Positions 1 to 11,576 are shown, numbered from the stretch's first letter. The stretch is DNA of 64,000 bases from Symbiodinium kawagutii (GCA_009767595.1 VSDK01015162.1:433403-497402); one strand, 5' to 3'. Made by a program: numbers and translations. Notes: a model not told the origin generated them from the sequence alone.

Positions 1-760
1 ATGTCAGAAAGAATGTCAGAGAGAATGTCAAACGAAATGTCAGGATAGAATGTCAGAAGATATGTCAGAAGACATGTCAGAAAGAATGTCAGAAGGGATG
101 TCAGGAAGAATGTCAAAAGATATGTCAAAAGACGTGTCAGAAGGAATGTCAGAAGATATGTCCGAGAGAATGCCAACAGATATGCCAGAAAGAATGTCAG
201 AGAGAAGGTCAGAAGATATGTCAGAAAGAATGTCAGAAAGAATGTTAGAGAGAATGTCAGAAGATATGTCAGAAAGAATGTCAGAAGATATGTCAGGATA
301 GAATGTCAAAAGAAATTTCAGGATAGAATGCCAGAAAGAATGTCAGAAGAGATGTCAGAAAGAATGTCAGAAGAGATGCCAGAAAGAATGTCAAAAGATA
401 TGCCAGAAAGAATGTCAGAGAGAATGTCAAAAGAAATGTCAGGATAGAATACCAGAAAGAGGGTCAGAAGAGATGTCAGAGAGAAGGTCAGAAGATATGT
501 CAGAAAGAATGTCAGAAGAGATGTCAGAAAAAATGTTAGAGAGAATGTCAAAAGAAATGTCAGGATAGAATGTCAAAAGAAATGTCAGAAGAGATGTCAG
601 AAAGAATGTCAGAAGAGATGTCAGAAAGAATGTCAAAAGATATGCCAGAAAGAATGTCAGAGAGAATGTCAGAAGATATGTCAGAAAGAATGTCAGAAGA
701 GATGTCGGAGAGAATGCCAGAAAGAATGCCATCCTAAATGTCGGAGAGAATGTCAGGCAA
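1..760. repeat. 12/24-bp minisatellite, family member 1
   Basis: This is a tandem array built from a 12-bp half unit of the type AGAATGTCAGAA, usually paired into a 24-bp unit with AGATATGTCAGA-like halves. It runs from the window edge to about 760, so its true left end is not seen. Because 24 is a multiple of 3, the array is open in long stretches on both strands (MSERMSEDMSE on +, ISSDILSDI on -). GGATAG-type variants put stops in the + frame several times, so I do not call a protein. Its unit and right flank match the array at 37077-37530. Confidence 0.9.
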
Positions 761-791
761 AAGTGGAGTCAACAAGCGGTGTTGACATGAC

Positions 792-821
792 ATGGTTGGG
801 ATCACTCGAAGTAAAGTAATT
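792..821 (+). repeat. 30-nt flank shared with the second minisatellite
   Basis: A 30-nt block starting ATGGTTGGGATCAC and ending GAAGTAAAGTAATT lies just right of the minisatellite. It matches 37545-37574 at 28 of 30 positions, and that copy sits at the same place relative to the second array. This shows the two arrays belong to one dispersed element with a unique-sequence end. Confidence 0.85.
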
Positions 822-1235
822 GGAATTATAGTTTTAGAATATTATAGTTATAATCCAGGTCCCGCGGTTCGACCCCTCAATGTATTTTAGAGTTGCTTTT
901 CCCTAAAGTCGAAATGTTGCCCACCTCATTCCTTGCAAATTTGGATTTGCATTGGTGGCTTGGACAGAGGTTTTCATTTGTAGCAAAACCCGACCCTTCC
1001 ATGAAAACTACAAATTACTTGAGGTCAATTTTCAATTTTGATTTTTAGAAACAAATGGTGACAAAGAGTGCGTCACCAGTTTCAGAATGACACGTATCAG
1101 TTTTGATTTAATAGGGAACTACCAGCACCAAGCTGCATGAGGTTTTGTTTTATTATGCTTCATATGGTTCACTGTGGATCATTATGCTTGGTAAAGGTGC
1201 CGTAGTCTCGACCCTAGCTCTTGCGACTCTGTTAG

Positions 1236-2658
1236 GATGCTTCAGAAATTTGCCTCTTTGTTCTCATTCAATGCCAAGGATCCAACTGGACATTACAGAC
1301 TAGATTTGTCAAACAGCATTGACTACGCCGTGACACAAAAGAAGGGATTCTCAACAACTGGGAAAGCGCAATGCGCTCTCGTGATGGAAGACCATATGTA
1401 TTGCAGGTGGGTAATTTCTCCTACTGTCGCAACCACCGCTTTACACAACCATTGCATAACTCCAACATAGGCTCACCATGGCTGAACATAGGCCTGGGGC
1501 TTCCATCTCCATGACTATCCAGGAATCCCCTACAGAATCAAGAACTCTGTGCCGAACCTTTGTTTCATTACAAAATCGAACCCTACCAAAACCATCCAGA
1601 ACTGTTCAACCCCCTCCGGACAATGTCTCCAATATCCCGATTCCATTGGCGCGAATATGCCTAAATCTTGATTGTTATTGGATGTTGTTGAATCATGTTG
1701 AATGTTTTATCATGTCCTGGGAGTATGTTGGGTCCTTGTTGGGTACAACCCATCTGTGGGTACTCCCATCAATGCATCTTGGGGCTATCCCCAGGAATAA
1801 ACCATCAAGAGCCCTGTACCCAAACCCCTGTTTCATTCTCTACAAAATCAAAACCCCTACCAGTCCCCAACTGCCTTTCCCAGCCAAACCCAAATGACAT
1901 GATATAAGATACATAATTCTACAACATGATACGAGATATAGCCTCAACATAGGCTTCAGGGCCGCAAGAACCCCTTTCCTCGCTCCAACATAGGCTGAAC
2001 ATAGGCCTCAGGGCCTCCATCTCCAGGAATATCTCTACAAAATCAAGACCCATGAGTTTGTGTATTGATTGCTACTGGATGTTTCTGGATCTTTGCTGGT
2101 TATAATTCATTTGTGCAATACCCCCCTTATAGAATCGAAAAGCTTACCAAACCAAACAATACGCCCAACTTGTTTTACTAAACAATCAAGGTTTACTACA
2201 GATTCAACAAGGAAACCCAATAAATGTAACCAGTGTTTTGGGGGGGTGCCGAGATTGGGTTTTGATTCTATGGGGACCACTGTCCTGCTAAATGGCAAAA
2301 TCTGTCCACATGTAGAATTTTGATTCTGTAGACTGTTGTTCCTATTTGCATTCTATAGAGAAGTGGGAGGCCTGAGGGCTGGATACCTCATTTTATACGT
2401 AATACAATAAAATGACCCACCTCAAGCCCAGACGGAATTCCAAAGGGAGCATGTTATACATCGTGGGAGTATGTTGCATGTATTTGTCATCTTTTATCTT
2501 ACAGAAACAAGCAGCATGGGAGTCTTCATGTCGGAACAGGTCATAATCCTGGTGCAAGACTGTATGTTGTTTCCGTGATTCTTCTCCGTAGAGTCCAGAA
2601 GAAAGTGGCTGTGATTCGCGGGCCGCTTTGTAAACAACGGTTCAACCGAATATCATAG
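1236..2658 (+). CDS. Possible two-exon gene fragment (NPTGHYRLDLS-like motif)
   Basis: The first candidate exon is 1236-1406. It follows a TTAG|G acceptor, reads MLQKFASLFSFNAKDPTGHY and onward, and ends TTGCAG before GTGGGT, in phase 2. The second candidate exon is 2505-2658. It follows a good pyrimidine-rich acceptor (CTTTTATCTTACAG), continues in the matching phase as NKQHGSLHVGTGHNPGARLY, ends in a basic tail and stops at TAG 2656-2658. The phrase DPTGHYRLDLSNSIDYAV resembles an N-P-T-G-H-Y-x-L-D-L motif that I associate from memory with conserved hypothetical proteins of animals and dinoflagellates. I cannot name a function. The phase match supports the join, but the second acceptor is AG|A rather than AG|G, and 5' exons are not seen. 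Confidence 0.33.
1455..2330. repeat. Diverged tandem duplication
   Basis: The block starting CCAACATAGGCT at about 1466 (GAACATAGGCCT, CTTCCATCTCCA, then CAGAATCAAGA, TTGATTGTTATTGGATGTT and a CATCTGTGGGTACTCCC-like end) recurs at about 1984 in the same order (GAACATAGGCCT, CCTCCATCTCCA, AAAATCAAGA, TTGATTGCTACTGGATGTT, CATTTGTGCAATACCCC). A partial third set of words (CCAGGAATAAACC, CTCTACAAAATCAAAACCCC) lies near 1790-1860. It is a non-coding, degenerate repeat inside the putative intron 1407-2504. Confidence 0.55.
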
Positions 2659-5600
2659 TACTGTAGCTATTTATGGCATGCCTAGTCTCACCAAAAGGGC
2701 CGATGAAGGTCCCAGCATAGACATCGTTCTATTCTGTTGATATTCCGGTTCCGACCTGTTGAAATGCTGAGATCAAGCGGAGCTTAGAGGCCTATGGCAG
2801 TGACACCATGCCGACGTTAATGAGCAGCGGTCCGCTACCGGCAAAGCCGATTCGCGGCTGTGATGTGGAGAGCTTCAGGATGGGCCGAAGTGGCGTTTGC
2901 AACGCCTCTCTGGTCTCCATGTGATGCTCTACGTTTTGTTATGCCTAGTGGTCCTAGGATGCGCGCGTTGGCGCATTCTTGCGCGGCAAAACAGTCACGA
3001 CTTTTTGTAGCATCTATGTTTTGCTTTGCAATTCTTTGATCTCCAGATTGTAGTACAAATTTTGATGTACTACACTGATCCCTGCAGTTTTGAATCGCAT
3101 TTTACTAGTAACAGCGAATGATTTCTTTTCAAGGGCCAGACACGGTCAGCTTATTGCTGTTGTGTAGTTGCTTTAGGGCAAGATTTAGCCTTCAATGTTT
3201 GTCTCTCCATTCTTGCCTTTGTTTAGTGCTCTCCTTTCTTGTTTACTTGTTGAGTCAGTATATTCTTATTGTTTGTTTGTTTGCCTTGCTTGGTCTTTGT
3301 CACGTTTGTTTGCCAGTTTCTTTGTTTGTTTTTGGTTTGTCTCGCCTGCTTGTTCATTTTCTTTGGTTGGTGTTTGGTTGTTGTTTTCGGTTTGTTTGTT
3401 TTCTTATTTGATTGTTTGTTTGTGTTTTCATTTACTTGTGTGTTTGTTTGTCTGACTTCTTCTGTTTGTTTGTTTGTTTGTTTGTTTGTTTGTTTGTTTG
3501 TTTGTTTGTTTGTTGTTTCTGAATCTTTTTGAGTGGGTCTCTCTATTTGGCTGTTTGATTGTTTGCCTGTGACTCTGCTTGTGTTCCCCTAATAACTATA
3601 TAATTGTTGGTGTGCGCGTTTGTTGTTTGTCGCTTTGTTGCTGTGGGCCAGTGCCTTGGAATGGAGAACTTTCCATTTGTCTCTTTTCGAACTGTGCTCC
3701 GTCTCCGAACTGCGTTTCTTCGTGCAGCCTGTGGTGTGCGGGAGACTTTAAATTTCAATTGGCTGGGTGGGCGCCTGGCTACATTCTCCTCATCTCGTAC
3801 CTATGCTGCAGGACTTTCTGTCTTTGCTTCCCAGGTGTCTGGATCTGTTGCAGGTGCCATTGAGTCTGTCAGTGTTGGCCTTGAAAGTGTCTTTGCATTC
3901 CAGTTGTCTTCTAACTTTGGAGTGGACTTTGTTATGGGAACTTGAAGTCCGACCTGGTAGGCTTTTTGAGGTCTTAAGACTCATCATTTTTCTGTCCCGC
4001 ACCATCTTCCTGTTTTTGCAAAGTATTGCCCGTTGTCTCGATGTCTCCTGATGTCTCCTGTCTATATTCTTTGATTTTATGTCTTCAGATCCACAGCTGC
4101 AATCTGATTTACATGGCCATGGCCTCATAGACATGGCACACCCCTGAACCAGGCCTTCACCGGTTGCTCGGGATCTAGTAAGGCATTTGTTGGCACCAAA
4201 GAGGCCAGGATGCAAAGCAAAGAGGGGACACTGTGGGATACTCTGAACGTCTGACTTATATGGTGAGGCTCCTTACCTTGACATACTCCTTAATTACACT
4301 ACATATTCTTCCTTCACTTCACCTTACTCCTTCCCCTTACTATTATCTTGGTGCTTTCAGGCAAGTACGCTTTGATGCCCAGCAAGCCCTTCAGTCGGCA
4401 ACCCAGAGTCCCAGCTCTTTCAGCCGTGCTGGTTTTTTCCACATCGATTTCACAAATTTCACACTTCGAGAAACTTTAAACTTCCTCATGAATTCATGAG
4501 TTTGTAGAGGTCAGGACTCAGTATGGTTGCTTTCAGAATCGAGACGACCGAACTCGTTGAGTGCTTTGCAATGAACACATGTGCTCATAAAGAGTGTTTA
4601 CATTTCAGTGCTTAATCAAATTGACACTCAGGGCATTCATAACTGACTCTATGAACAGATCAACTGACTGAATTGTCAAGCCTTTGTTGCGTGCTTTGCA
4701 TTCCTTTGTAAGCGCCAAATCATTTTCTATTTGAGAAGCCAAAGGCACAAATGGTTCACAGCTCCCTCAGAAGTCTCCGGCGCACAGGAGGCTGTGTGGG
4801 CACAAAGCTGATGACTTGCAATGGATGTAATCATTGATATGTGGGGGGCATAATATAATTTGAAGCAGCGGATAGGGTGGCACCCTTCTCCTGGAGGCAC
4901 CGGATGCACCGCTGCTTCAATGGTCAGACTTTGAGGCAGGGGAGGGGAGCTGGACGGTGGAGAGAGCACTGAGAAGTCAAGAGAAAATGGGATTGAGAAT
5001 TTGGAAGCGACAGAGGTCTTTCCAGGAAAAGATGTCCACAGGGTCTTGTGGAGCGGTACGATATCCTGCAAATGATCTTTGTCAACATGTGTAAAGGTGA
5101 TTCAAGGAAAGATCTTTGGATTCCGTTGCAAGTGTGGGTTTGCAATTGTAAGAAAGCATCACGCGATCACTTTCACAGACTTTCCAGACAGCTCGGCACA
5201 TCTTAGAACCTGACTCCAAGATACTCATCGACCAAAACCTCCGGCATCGCTTTCAGGAAGGTTTGTTTGGTATTCAACGGGAGTTCCAGAGAGCCGCCGA
5301 GGAGTCTAAGTCGTCATGATTGCCCTTGCAGTGTGTTTTTGATGCGATCAATCGCTGCTATCTTCAACAGGCTGAAGCAGAATGTCTCGGGAAGGTACAT
5401 AACTCATGACATGATTACGTTCGATCACTTTTTATAGGGTTTGAGTTTTTTTGGCCAGGAAGAAAATCAGATCTCCTTGAAAGCAGGGTTGGCTGTTTCC
5501 ATTGTATCAGAGGCAACAGATTTGACAGGGACTGTTTCCATCTGTTTCCCACAGGAGAGAATTTAGCAGGAGATGAAAGGATATGCTGCAAAGACAGAGC
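2659..5600. other. Gene-poor stretch
   Basis: No reading frame here has convincing coding character. The region includes a T/G-rich section at about 3180-3560 that contains a pure TTTG microsatellite. Every long frame over that section is a product of composition (runs of Val, Phe, Cys and Leu). Confidence 0.5.
3463..3514. repeat. (TTTG)n microsatellite
   Basis: About thirteen uninterrupted copies of TGTT/TTTG lie here, inside a longer degenerate T/G-rich tract (about 3250-3560) made of the same words. It gives false open frames on the + strand. Confidence 0.9.
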
Positions 5601-5610
5601 TTGGCTCAAG
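5601..5610 (+). other. Spliced-leader 3'-end match upstream of the FNIP gene
   Basis: TTGGCTCAAG is identical to the last 10 nt of the dinoflagellate spliced leader. It lies 67 bases before the ATG of an intronless gene on the same strand. Reverse-transcribed and reintegrated mRNAs in dinoflagellates are known to carry such relic leaders. The match does not extend further 5', so chance is possible. Confidence 0.35.
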
Positions 5611-5677
5611 ATGGGCCAGATTTCTGTCGGATTTGTGAGGATATCCAGGGTATCAACCTTGTAGAACTCTTGGCACC

Positions 5678-7822
5678 ATGGGTGCTGGCGCAAGCGCAGG
5701 TGATGTGGATGATGAGACAATAGTGCGCTTCATCCGTCAAGATCAAGCTCGAGCCGAACGGTTGATGGCACAAGCACGCGCAGATTCGACGTCGCCCTCG
5801 ACTTTCAAAGTCTGTGGGATTGATGGCTCCAGTTTTGAGACGCCGCCGATAGATGCGATCGATGGAAAGCTGTATCAGGAACTGTATCAAATCATCGCTA
5901 AGCGGGTCGAACTGAAACCATGGGCAAAGCTTGTGCTCACTTCGGGTGGCAAAATCATTGATTCAACAAGTGCTGGGTGGCATGTAGGCAACCCCGAGAT
6001 TTCTTATGTGCTTCAGCAAGTTGGTGCTGCAGAGGCCTCCTTGAAATTTCTGCGATCCTTGGCTGGGGAGACTTTGCCAATGGCAGATGTCAATGCCATG
6101 GATGCATTGGAATCGCTTGAATTTGGATTTTCATTCAAGACCAGCTTGACAAATGTCTCGCTGCCTAGTTCGTTGCGATCTCTAGATTTAGGCTTTCGAT
6201 TCGATGAGAGTCTGAATGGTCTTGCTTTGCCACAAACTTTGCAGACCTTGACTTTGGGTCATAACTTCAATCAAAGTCTCACAGGTGTCACATGGCCAAG
6301 CACCTTGCGGAAGTTAGTTTTTGGTGAGTCATTCAATCAGAGCTTGGTTGGTGTTTTTCCTGTCCCGTTTCCAAGTTTAGAGTCTCTCACCTTGGGCTCC
6401 AACTTCAACCAGAGTCTGGAAGCGGTCTCTCTACCTCAAAACATAAGAAGCTTGAAATTTGGCAATCGTTTCAACCAGAGCTTGGAGGGTATCTCCTTGC
6501 CAGGAAACATGGAACATTTGGAGTTTGGACGCGGGTTCAATCAAAGCTTAGAAGGTGTCACCCTACCAAGCCTTTTGACTTTGAACTTTGGTTCCAACTT
6601 CAATCAAGATTTGGAGCGTGTTCTGCTGCCGAACACTTTGGTTACATTGACGTTTGCCTATGACTTCAATCGCAGCTTGGTAGGTGTCAACTTGCCAGCA
6701 AGCCTGAAGACGTTGACATTTGACTCGTCCTTTTCTAATTTCAATAGGAGTTTGGAGGGTGTTACTTGGCCCAACTTGGAAACTTTGCAGTTTGGCTCTC
6801 GTTTCAACCAGAGTTTGAAGGCGTGCACGTTGCCAAGCAGTTTGCAGACACTGTCCTTTGCTCGAGATTTCAATCAGAGTTTGGTGGGCGTCACCTTGCC
6901 CTCCAACTTACGGACTTTGGTGTTTGGTGAGACGTTCAATCAGAGTTTGGAAGGAGTCACCCTACCAAGTGGACTGCAGACTTTGGAATTCGGCAAGGAT
7001 TTCAACAAGAAAGTGACAGGTGTCCTCCCAAACAGTCTTCATACATTGACACTTGGCTCCGGTGTTGCAAACCAGGCTTTGGACATTTTGCCCAACAGTT
7101 TGGTGACGCTGAGGATTGCGGATATTTCCCACAAACTTCTGAGAGGCGTGAATTTTCCGAGCACTTTGCTGACTTTGGAGTTTGGCATTGCATTCAATCA
7201 GAGCTTGGAAGGTGTCACCCTGCCAAGCAACCTGAAGAAATTGATCTTCAGCACAAAGTTTAATCAAAGCTTGGAAGGCATTGAGTTACCCCATAATTTG
7301 GAGACATTGGAATTTGGTGCCAACTTCGACCAGTCATTGGATGCGGTGATTCTCCCTGACAAAATGCAAACGTTGAGCTTCGGAGACGAGTTTAACCACA
7401 GTCTCGAAAACGTCAATCTGCCAAGCTGTTTGCACACCTTGAAGTTTGGCTACCGCTTCAACCAGAACTTGGCAGGGGTACAGCTGCCGAGCAGTCTGCA
7501 GACACTAAGCTTTGGTAAGGTGATAGGAGATTTTAATCAGAGCTTGGTGGGGGTCTGCTTCCCGAGAAACCTGCGAAACTTGACATTTGGCTCCAAATTT
7601 AATCAAAGTTTGGAAGGCATTGAACTACCCGACCATTTGGAAACTTTGACCTTTGGGGAGAATTTCAACCAGAGCATGGAACGCGTCTCACTGCCGAGCA
7701 GTCTGAAAGTGTTGACCTTTGGTGATGAGTTTAAGCACTTGGAAAGCGCGCAGGGCATGTTGCCAAGCAACCTGCAAGAAATGAGTTTCAGCGAGTTCAG
7801 CGCGCGTGTTCACCAGCATTAA
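5678..7822 (+). CDS. FNIP/leucine-rich-repeat protein, single exon
   Basis: This is an intact 714-residue open frame. The ATG is the first in frame after a TGA at 5636-5638 and sits in CACCATGG. The protein begins MGAGAS, which fits an N-myristoylation signal (Gly2, Ser6), and is followed by a helical segment to about residue 40. Residues about 42-115 look like a small globular domain, possibly ubiquitin-like; this is a weak inference. From about residue 145 to 705 there are roughly 25 tandem repeats with a period of 22 residues (66 nt), of the form FNQSLEGVTLPSSLQTLTFG. This matches FNIP-type leucine-rich repeats, known from Dictyostelium and expanded in dinoflagellates, and predicts a curved protein-binding solenoid. 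Its partner is unknown. No intron is needed anywhere, which together with the leader-like sequence upstream suggests an mRNA-derived origin. Confidence 0.9.
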   Translation: MGAGASAGDVDDETIVRFIRQDQARAERLMAQARADSTSPSTFKVCGIDGSSFETPPIDAIDGKLYQELYQIIAKRVELKPWAKLVLTSGGKIIDSTSAGWHVGNPEISYVLQQVGAAEASLKFLRSLAGETLPMADVNAMDALESLEFGFSFKTSLTNVSLPSSLRSLDLGFRFDESLNGLALPQTLQTLTLGHNFNQSLTGVTWPSTLRKLVFGESFNQSLVGVFPVPFPSLESLTLGSNFNQSLEAVSLPQNIRSLKFGNRFNQSLEGISLPGNMEHLEFGRGFNQSLEGVTLPSLLTLNFGSNFNQDLERVLLPNTLVTLTFAYDFNRSLVGVNLPASLKTLTFDSSFSNFNRSLEGVTWPNLETLQFGSRFNQSLKACTLPSSLQTLSFARDFNQSLVGVTLPSNLRTLVFGETFNQSLEGVTLPSGLQTLEFGKDFNKKVTGVLPNSLHTLTLGSGVANQALDILPNSLVTLRIADISHKLLRGVNFPSTLLTLEFGIAFNQSLEGVTLPSNLKKLIFSTKFNQSLEGIELPHNLETLEFGANFDQSLDAVILPDKMQTLSFGDEFNHSLENVNLPSCLHTLKFGYRFNQNLAGVQLPSSLQTLSFGKVIGDFNQSLVGVCFPRNLRNLTFGSKFNQSLEGIELPDHLETLTFGENFNQSMERVSLPSSLKVLTFGDEFKHLESAQGMLPSNLQEMSFSEFSARVHQH

Positions 7823-9642
7823 AAAGCCGGCAAAACAGTTGTGGAGCAGGCATCAGATGTTTCACAAAAACCTGGAGCAGATTTGAACCAAAGACTAGGC
7901 GCATTTAGTAGCAAATAGTACTGTACTAGTAGCTCAAGATGCATACAATGAAGAGAATGACACGGTCATCCCGGTGTCCAGGAGATGGTGGAAGCTGTTG
8001 AAGGGATTCAGGTCGGAGCCCAGATTTGGGCGCTGCAACTTCCAGAGTTTACAATTGCTGCTTGTAGACATGTGCAGCATGTGCACACCAAATCTGTGGC
8101 CGACAGTCCTTTGGTTTTGAAACTCATTTCTTTCTGCCGCTGAAATGTTGTCAAAGATGACAGCATTGCGAAACAGAGTCAACATACAGCCCTTTTAAGT
8201 TTGGGGTGAACTGTGGCAGATTGGCAGCGACTTGGAGCAGCAGATTCTTCTGGATCCAAAGGATGACAGGCGCAGCTAGAAACATCAGAAACATCCACGT
8301 GACATCCTTTGATCCCTGATGTTGAGTCTGATGTTGCTCCCATGAAACTCAGATTTAGCAGCACACACACACACACACCTTTGAACATTTTCTACAGAAG
8401 GGTCCCAGGCCAAGTCATTTCAGAGTGATCTCATCCATGCTCATCCGTCCTGGTGTGAAGGCTGCGAAACTGCGTTGTTTGTTGCACACTCAGCCTGATG
8501 TTTCTTGTGTCTGCATGATTCTTCAAACTTTCTCTATTGATAAGTTGTGTAGCATCCAGAGTGTCAATGGCAGCGAAGCACTGTTGAGGTTTTCAGGAAT
8601 CTGGGCACTTTGGGTTCTTTTGTTTGGGGCCCTGAGAGCATTTCTGGGTGGAGTGCCCGCCCTGGTGGTTGCAGGTTTCTAGCATCACGGTTCCATCCAA
8701 TCGGTCAAGACTGGGGAATGGATTGGTGTCTGAATTCGACGTTTGAACGTCTTGTGATTTGCAAGTGTCCCGTGGAGGTTTCACGTGTGGATCAGACATT
8801 GCTGCGATTAAGACATGGGTCTTGCAGTCGATGTAGTACACCTAGCAAAGGTTTCAGTGATCTCTTTTCGATGATTATTTGTTTGGTTCTTCAGAGTGGC
8901 CGAACATTCGTTGACAGTGTATCCTTCGCTTGCTTGAAACCACTAGGTATGTGATGCGCATGCAGATGATTTGGATGAGAAATCAATGGGACTATTCATT
9001 GGGAAACGCGATCTATGCATCTAGTCTTGTATGGTATATGATTGTACGGTATGATTTATGTGCTTGTGCACGCACTAGGACTGGTCAAAGGTAGAACAGC
9101 TTGCTGCATTTCAAGGGAATTCCAGCTACAAATTATAGGTTTGATTGCATGCTTTGGGTGTGTATGTAGTTCAGATCAAAGCAATGGATTTCAAAATATG
9201 CCTTTCTGAAAACCTGGAAACATATGCAAGCACAAGTTACTGTCAATTGATATGCGAATCAAACCTCGATGTGGGGGGAGGGTAGCTGCCAGATAGGTCT
9301 TTGTGAGTGAAATCCTGAGGGAAAACCAAAGTGCAATTTATTTTTCTGGGAAGTTCAGCTCCAATCAGCTCTATAGCTGGACACTTTTGCATCGAGGCCG
9401 GCAATGCTACCACAGCGTGTGCATTCACTGTTTGGTTAAGCTGCCAAAGCCGGCTCAGCTGGGGGGAGTTTCCGAAAGATTTGAATTGCCAAAATGGAGA
9501 AACAAAGCTTTGAAGCTATTTGAAGCTATTGACTTTCAAGACGTATGACTTTCGTTCGTGTCATTTGGAGCTTGAATGGGTTTGACAAAGCGAAGTAAGG
9601 AGCCATTTCATCTAACTTCCAACGCTGGGGACTCCACGCTAG
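7823..9642. other. Gene-poor stretch
   Basis: I see no supported exon here. A short CA run (about 8364-8378) is the only simple repeat. Open frames such as 8425-8682 lack any recognisable motif or splice context. Confidence 0.45.
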
Positions 9643-9767
9643 GCCCGAGTGCCCACATTGTCGAAAGCCTGCGACAGACGTTGCAGCAGCGCAGCACTTG
9701 GCCAAGATCGCGGAAGCCTTCGATGGTCAGGCCGAGACTTGCCATGGAGACTTCGTTTGGAGGAAAG
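9643..9767 (+). CDS. Candidate internal exon with a CPHC motif
   Basis: After a CGCTAG|G acceptor the phase-2 frame reads PECPHCRKPATDVAAAQHLA and continues KIAEAFDGQAETCHGDFVWR before a TAG at 9779-9781. The balanced residue mix and the AG|G acceptor resemble the proven exons of this window. A donor is possible at GGAAAG|GA near 9767. C-P-H-C followed by C-H about 30 residues later could form a metal site, but I do not recognise a family and see no partner exons. Confidence 0.27.
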
Positions 9768-10976
9768 GAAGCATCACTTAGGGCCTAGAAAGAGGGCTTC
9801 GAGTTCTCCATAGTCTTCATGTCCTCCAGCAGATGTCACTTCTGAAGCTTTGCTCTATCATGCTTTAAAGCTTTGCTTCAGCTGTGTTATTTTTCAGAAC
9901 CTCTTTTCATAGCAAAGAGTGGTGACATCCACATTTTTCGGTGATTTCCAGGTGCCCATGCCAATCCAAGAATAAACAGGAATCCGCATATGAAGGAATC
10001 TCAAGATATCTCGAAATGCAGCAGCAAGGGATTTTACTCGTAATTGAGGGAGGTATGGCAAACTTGCACACCATGCACATCATACGCAAAATATCTAAAA
10101 CATCAAAGAAGAAGCGCAAGACTGATGCCCTTGGTCATGCAGTCGCAACAAAGAAAGACATTGTGATCTTTACCAATGCCCTCAACCAATGCTGGTTGAC
10201 ACGTTGTCCCCAAAGCATCATGATTTCATAAACAATCTATTTCATTCAACAACTGTAGTGGCATGATATGTTATTCTTTTCAAGCGGTGTAAGAAGTGTA
10301 CAAAACATTGTAAGCCGCTGCGAAACCAATGTCCCCTGAAACGTTTGCCTCCAGATTGATTGAAGGGAACGCTACTTGACTCTGATTTGTAGAACCCATA
10401 TTTTGTCAAATCTACTCAAACTACATTTCACGCCAATCCAATAATGATGGAAGAGGAACAAGCAATCCACAGGCTGACAAGCCTTGGGATCCTTTAGGAA
10501 AATGCTGTAATGCCATGACCCTCACACACCTGCTGCGCTTCAACAGGGCAGGTTGCGTTCTATAGCGTTCTTCCACATTCTTCCAGTTGGAAACATTATG
10601 AAGACCCCTTGTTGTCGTTGCCTGACAGGCCGCGTTGCAAGCTGGAAAAGTTGCATTAGATGTAGCTCTCCAGGTCGGATTGGGATTTGGGGTCCAGATC
10701 GTGCTGTAAACGGAGCAAAAGTTTAAACGGAATATTGACAACAATATGGATTTTTTTCTGATTTTGAAAAGGAGAAAGTGGCACTGCTAGCCAGTAGTTA
10801 AAATCAGTTATCCCTGCCATGTAGGTAGAATTATGTACAAACAAACAATTGATGCGAGCATTTCCATGAGAAACACAATTTGCAAGATTTGGGGATTCTC
10901 ACCAGTCACCAGTCAGATATATATAGTCAGATATTTGTTTTGCTGCGTTTGTGCTCTTCAACATGTTACCTCACAG

Positions 10977-11055
10977 GTTGGCAGCGATGTCGCAGACAAT
11001 TTGGGCAAGGCAATGGGGCCGTTCCTGAAACATCCTAGTCTCGGCTGCACATGTT
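10977..11055 (+). CDS. Weak candidate exon
   Basis: A pyrimidine-containing acceptor (TTACCTCACAG|G) is followed by an open frame reading VGSDVADNLGKAMGPFLKHP before a TGA at 11055. The acceptor matches the local AG|G rule. The peptide is short and unrecognised, the true donor is not identified, and no neighbouring exon was found. Confidence 0.18.
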
Positions 11056-11521
11056 GAGGCTAAAATTGGCTAAAATTGGCTAAAAGTACAGGCAGCTTTC
11101 GACATCTTGCGACTACATAAATCCAATTCTGACTAGTGGACACTGTGATGCTTATTCCTGCCTCTCTCAACTTGTTGCCTCATTGCTATTCCACAAGCAT
11201 CTCTCTCCACACAAAAATGGAAGTGAACTGATCAAAATGGGGGGCGTTCTGGTGGGGGGGTGGGGTAGCATATATTATATATATATTTGTATATGAAGGT
11301 ATCATTAATACATTAAATATATGACTATGTCCTATGACTACATGGATCTATATGGGCTCTTGATCATGTCCCACGACTTCAAACATGGTTTTTGCTACAG
11401 CTAAAGGGGCCATTTGTCGGTCCAGCCTTGCTGTACCTTCACAACAGTTTTACCATCCACGCCACTGACGAGCATTTTCCTTGGCTGGGGATGGCTGGGG
11501 AAAGGCTTGCATTGAGCCCAT

Positions 11522-11576
11522 CATTCAGCAATCATTCAGCAATCGTTCAGCAATCATTCAGCAATCATGCAGCAAT
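11522..11576. repeat. 11-bp tandem repeat, five copies
   Basis: The unit CATTCAGCAAT repeats five times with two single-base changes (CGTTCAGCAAT and CATGCAGCAAT). Confidence 0.9.

Noticed and set aside
40-732. Several open frames on both strands (poly MSERMSED or ISSDILSD)
   Set aside because: They are frames through a 24-bp minisatellite, a multiple of three, and carry no independent coding signal.
862-874. GGTTCGACCCC resembling a tRNA B box; similar GGGTTCAAAT at 13727
   Set aside because: No T-stem pairing, A box, anticodon arm or acceptor stem could be formed around either.
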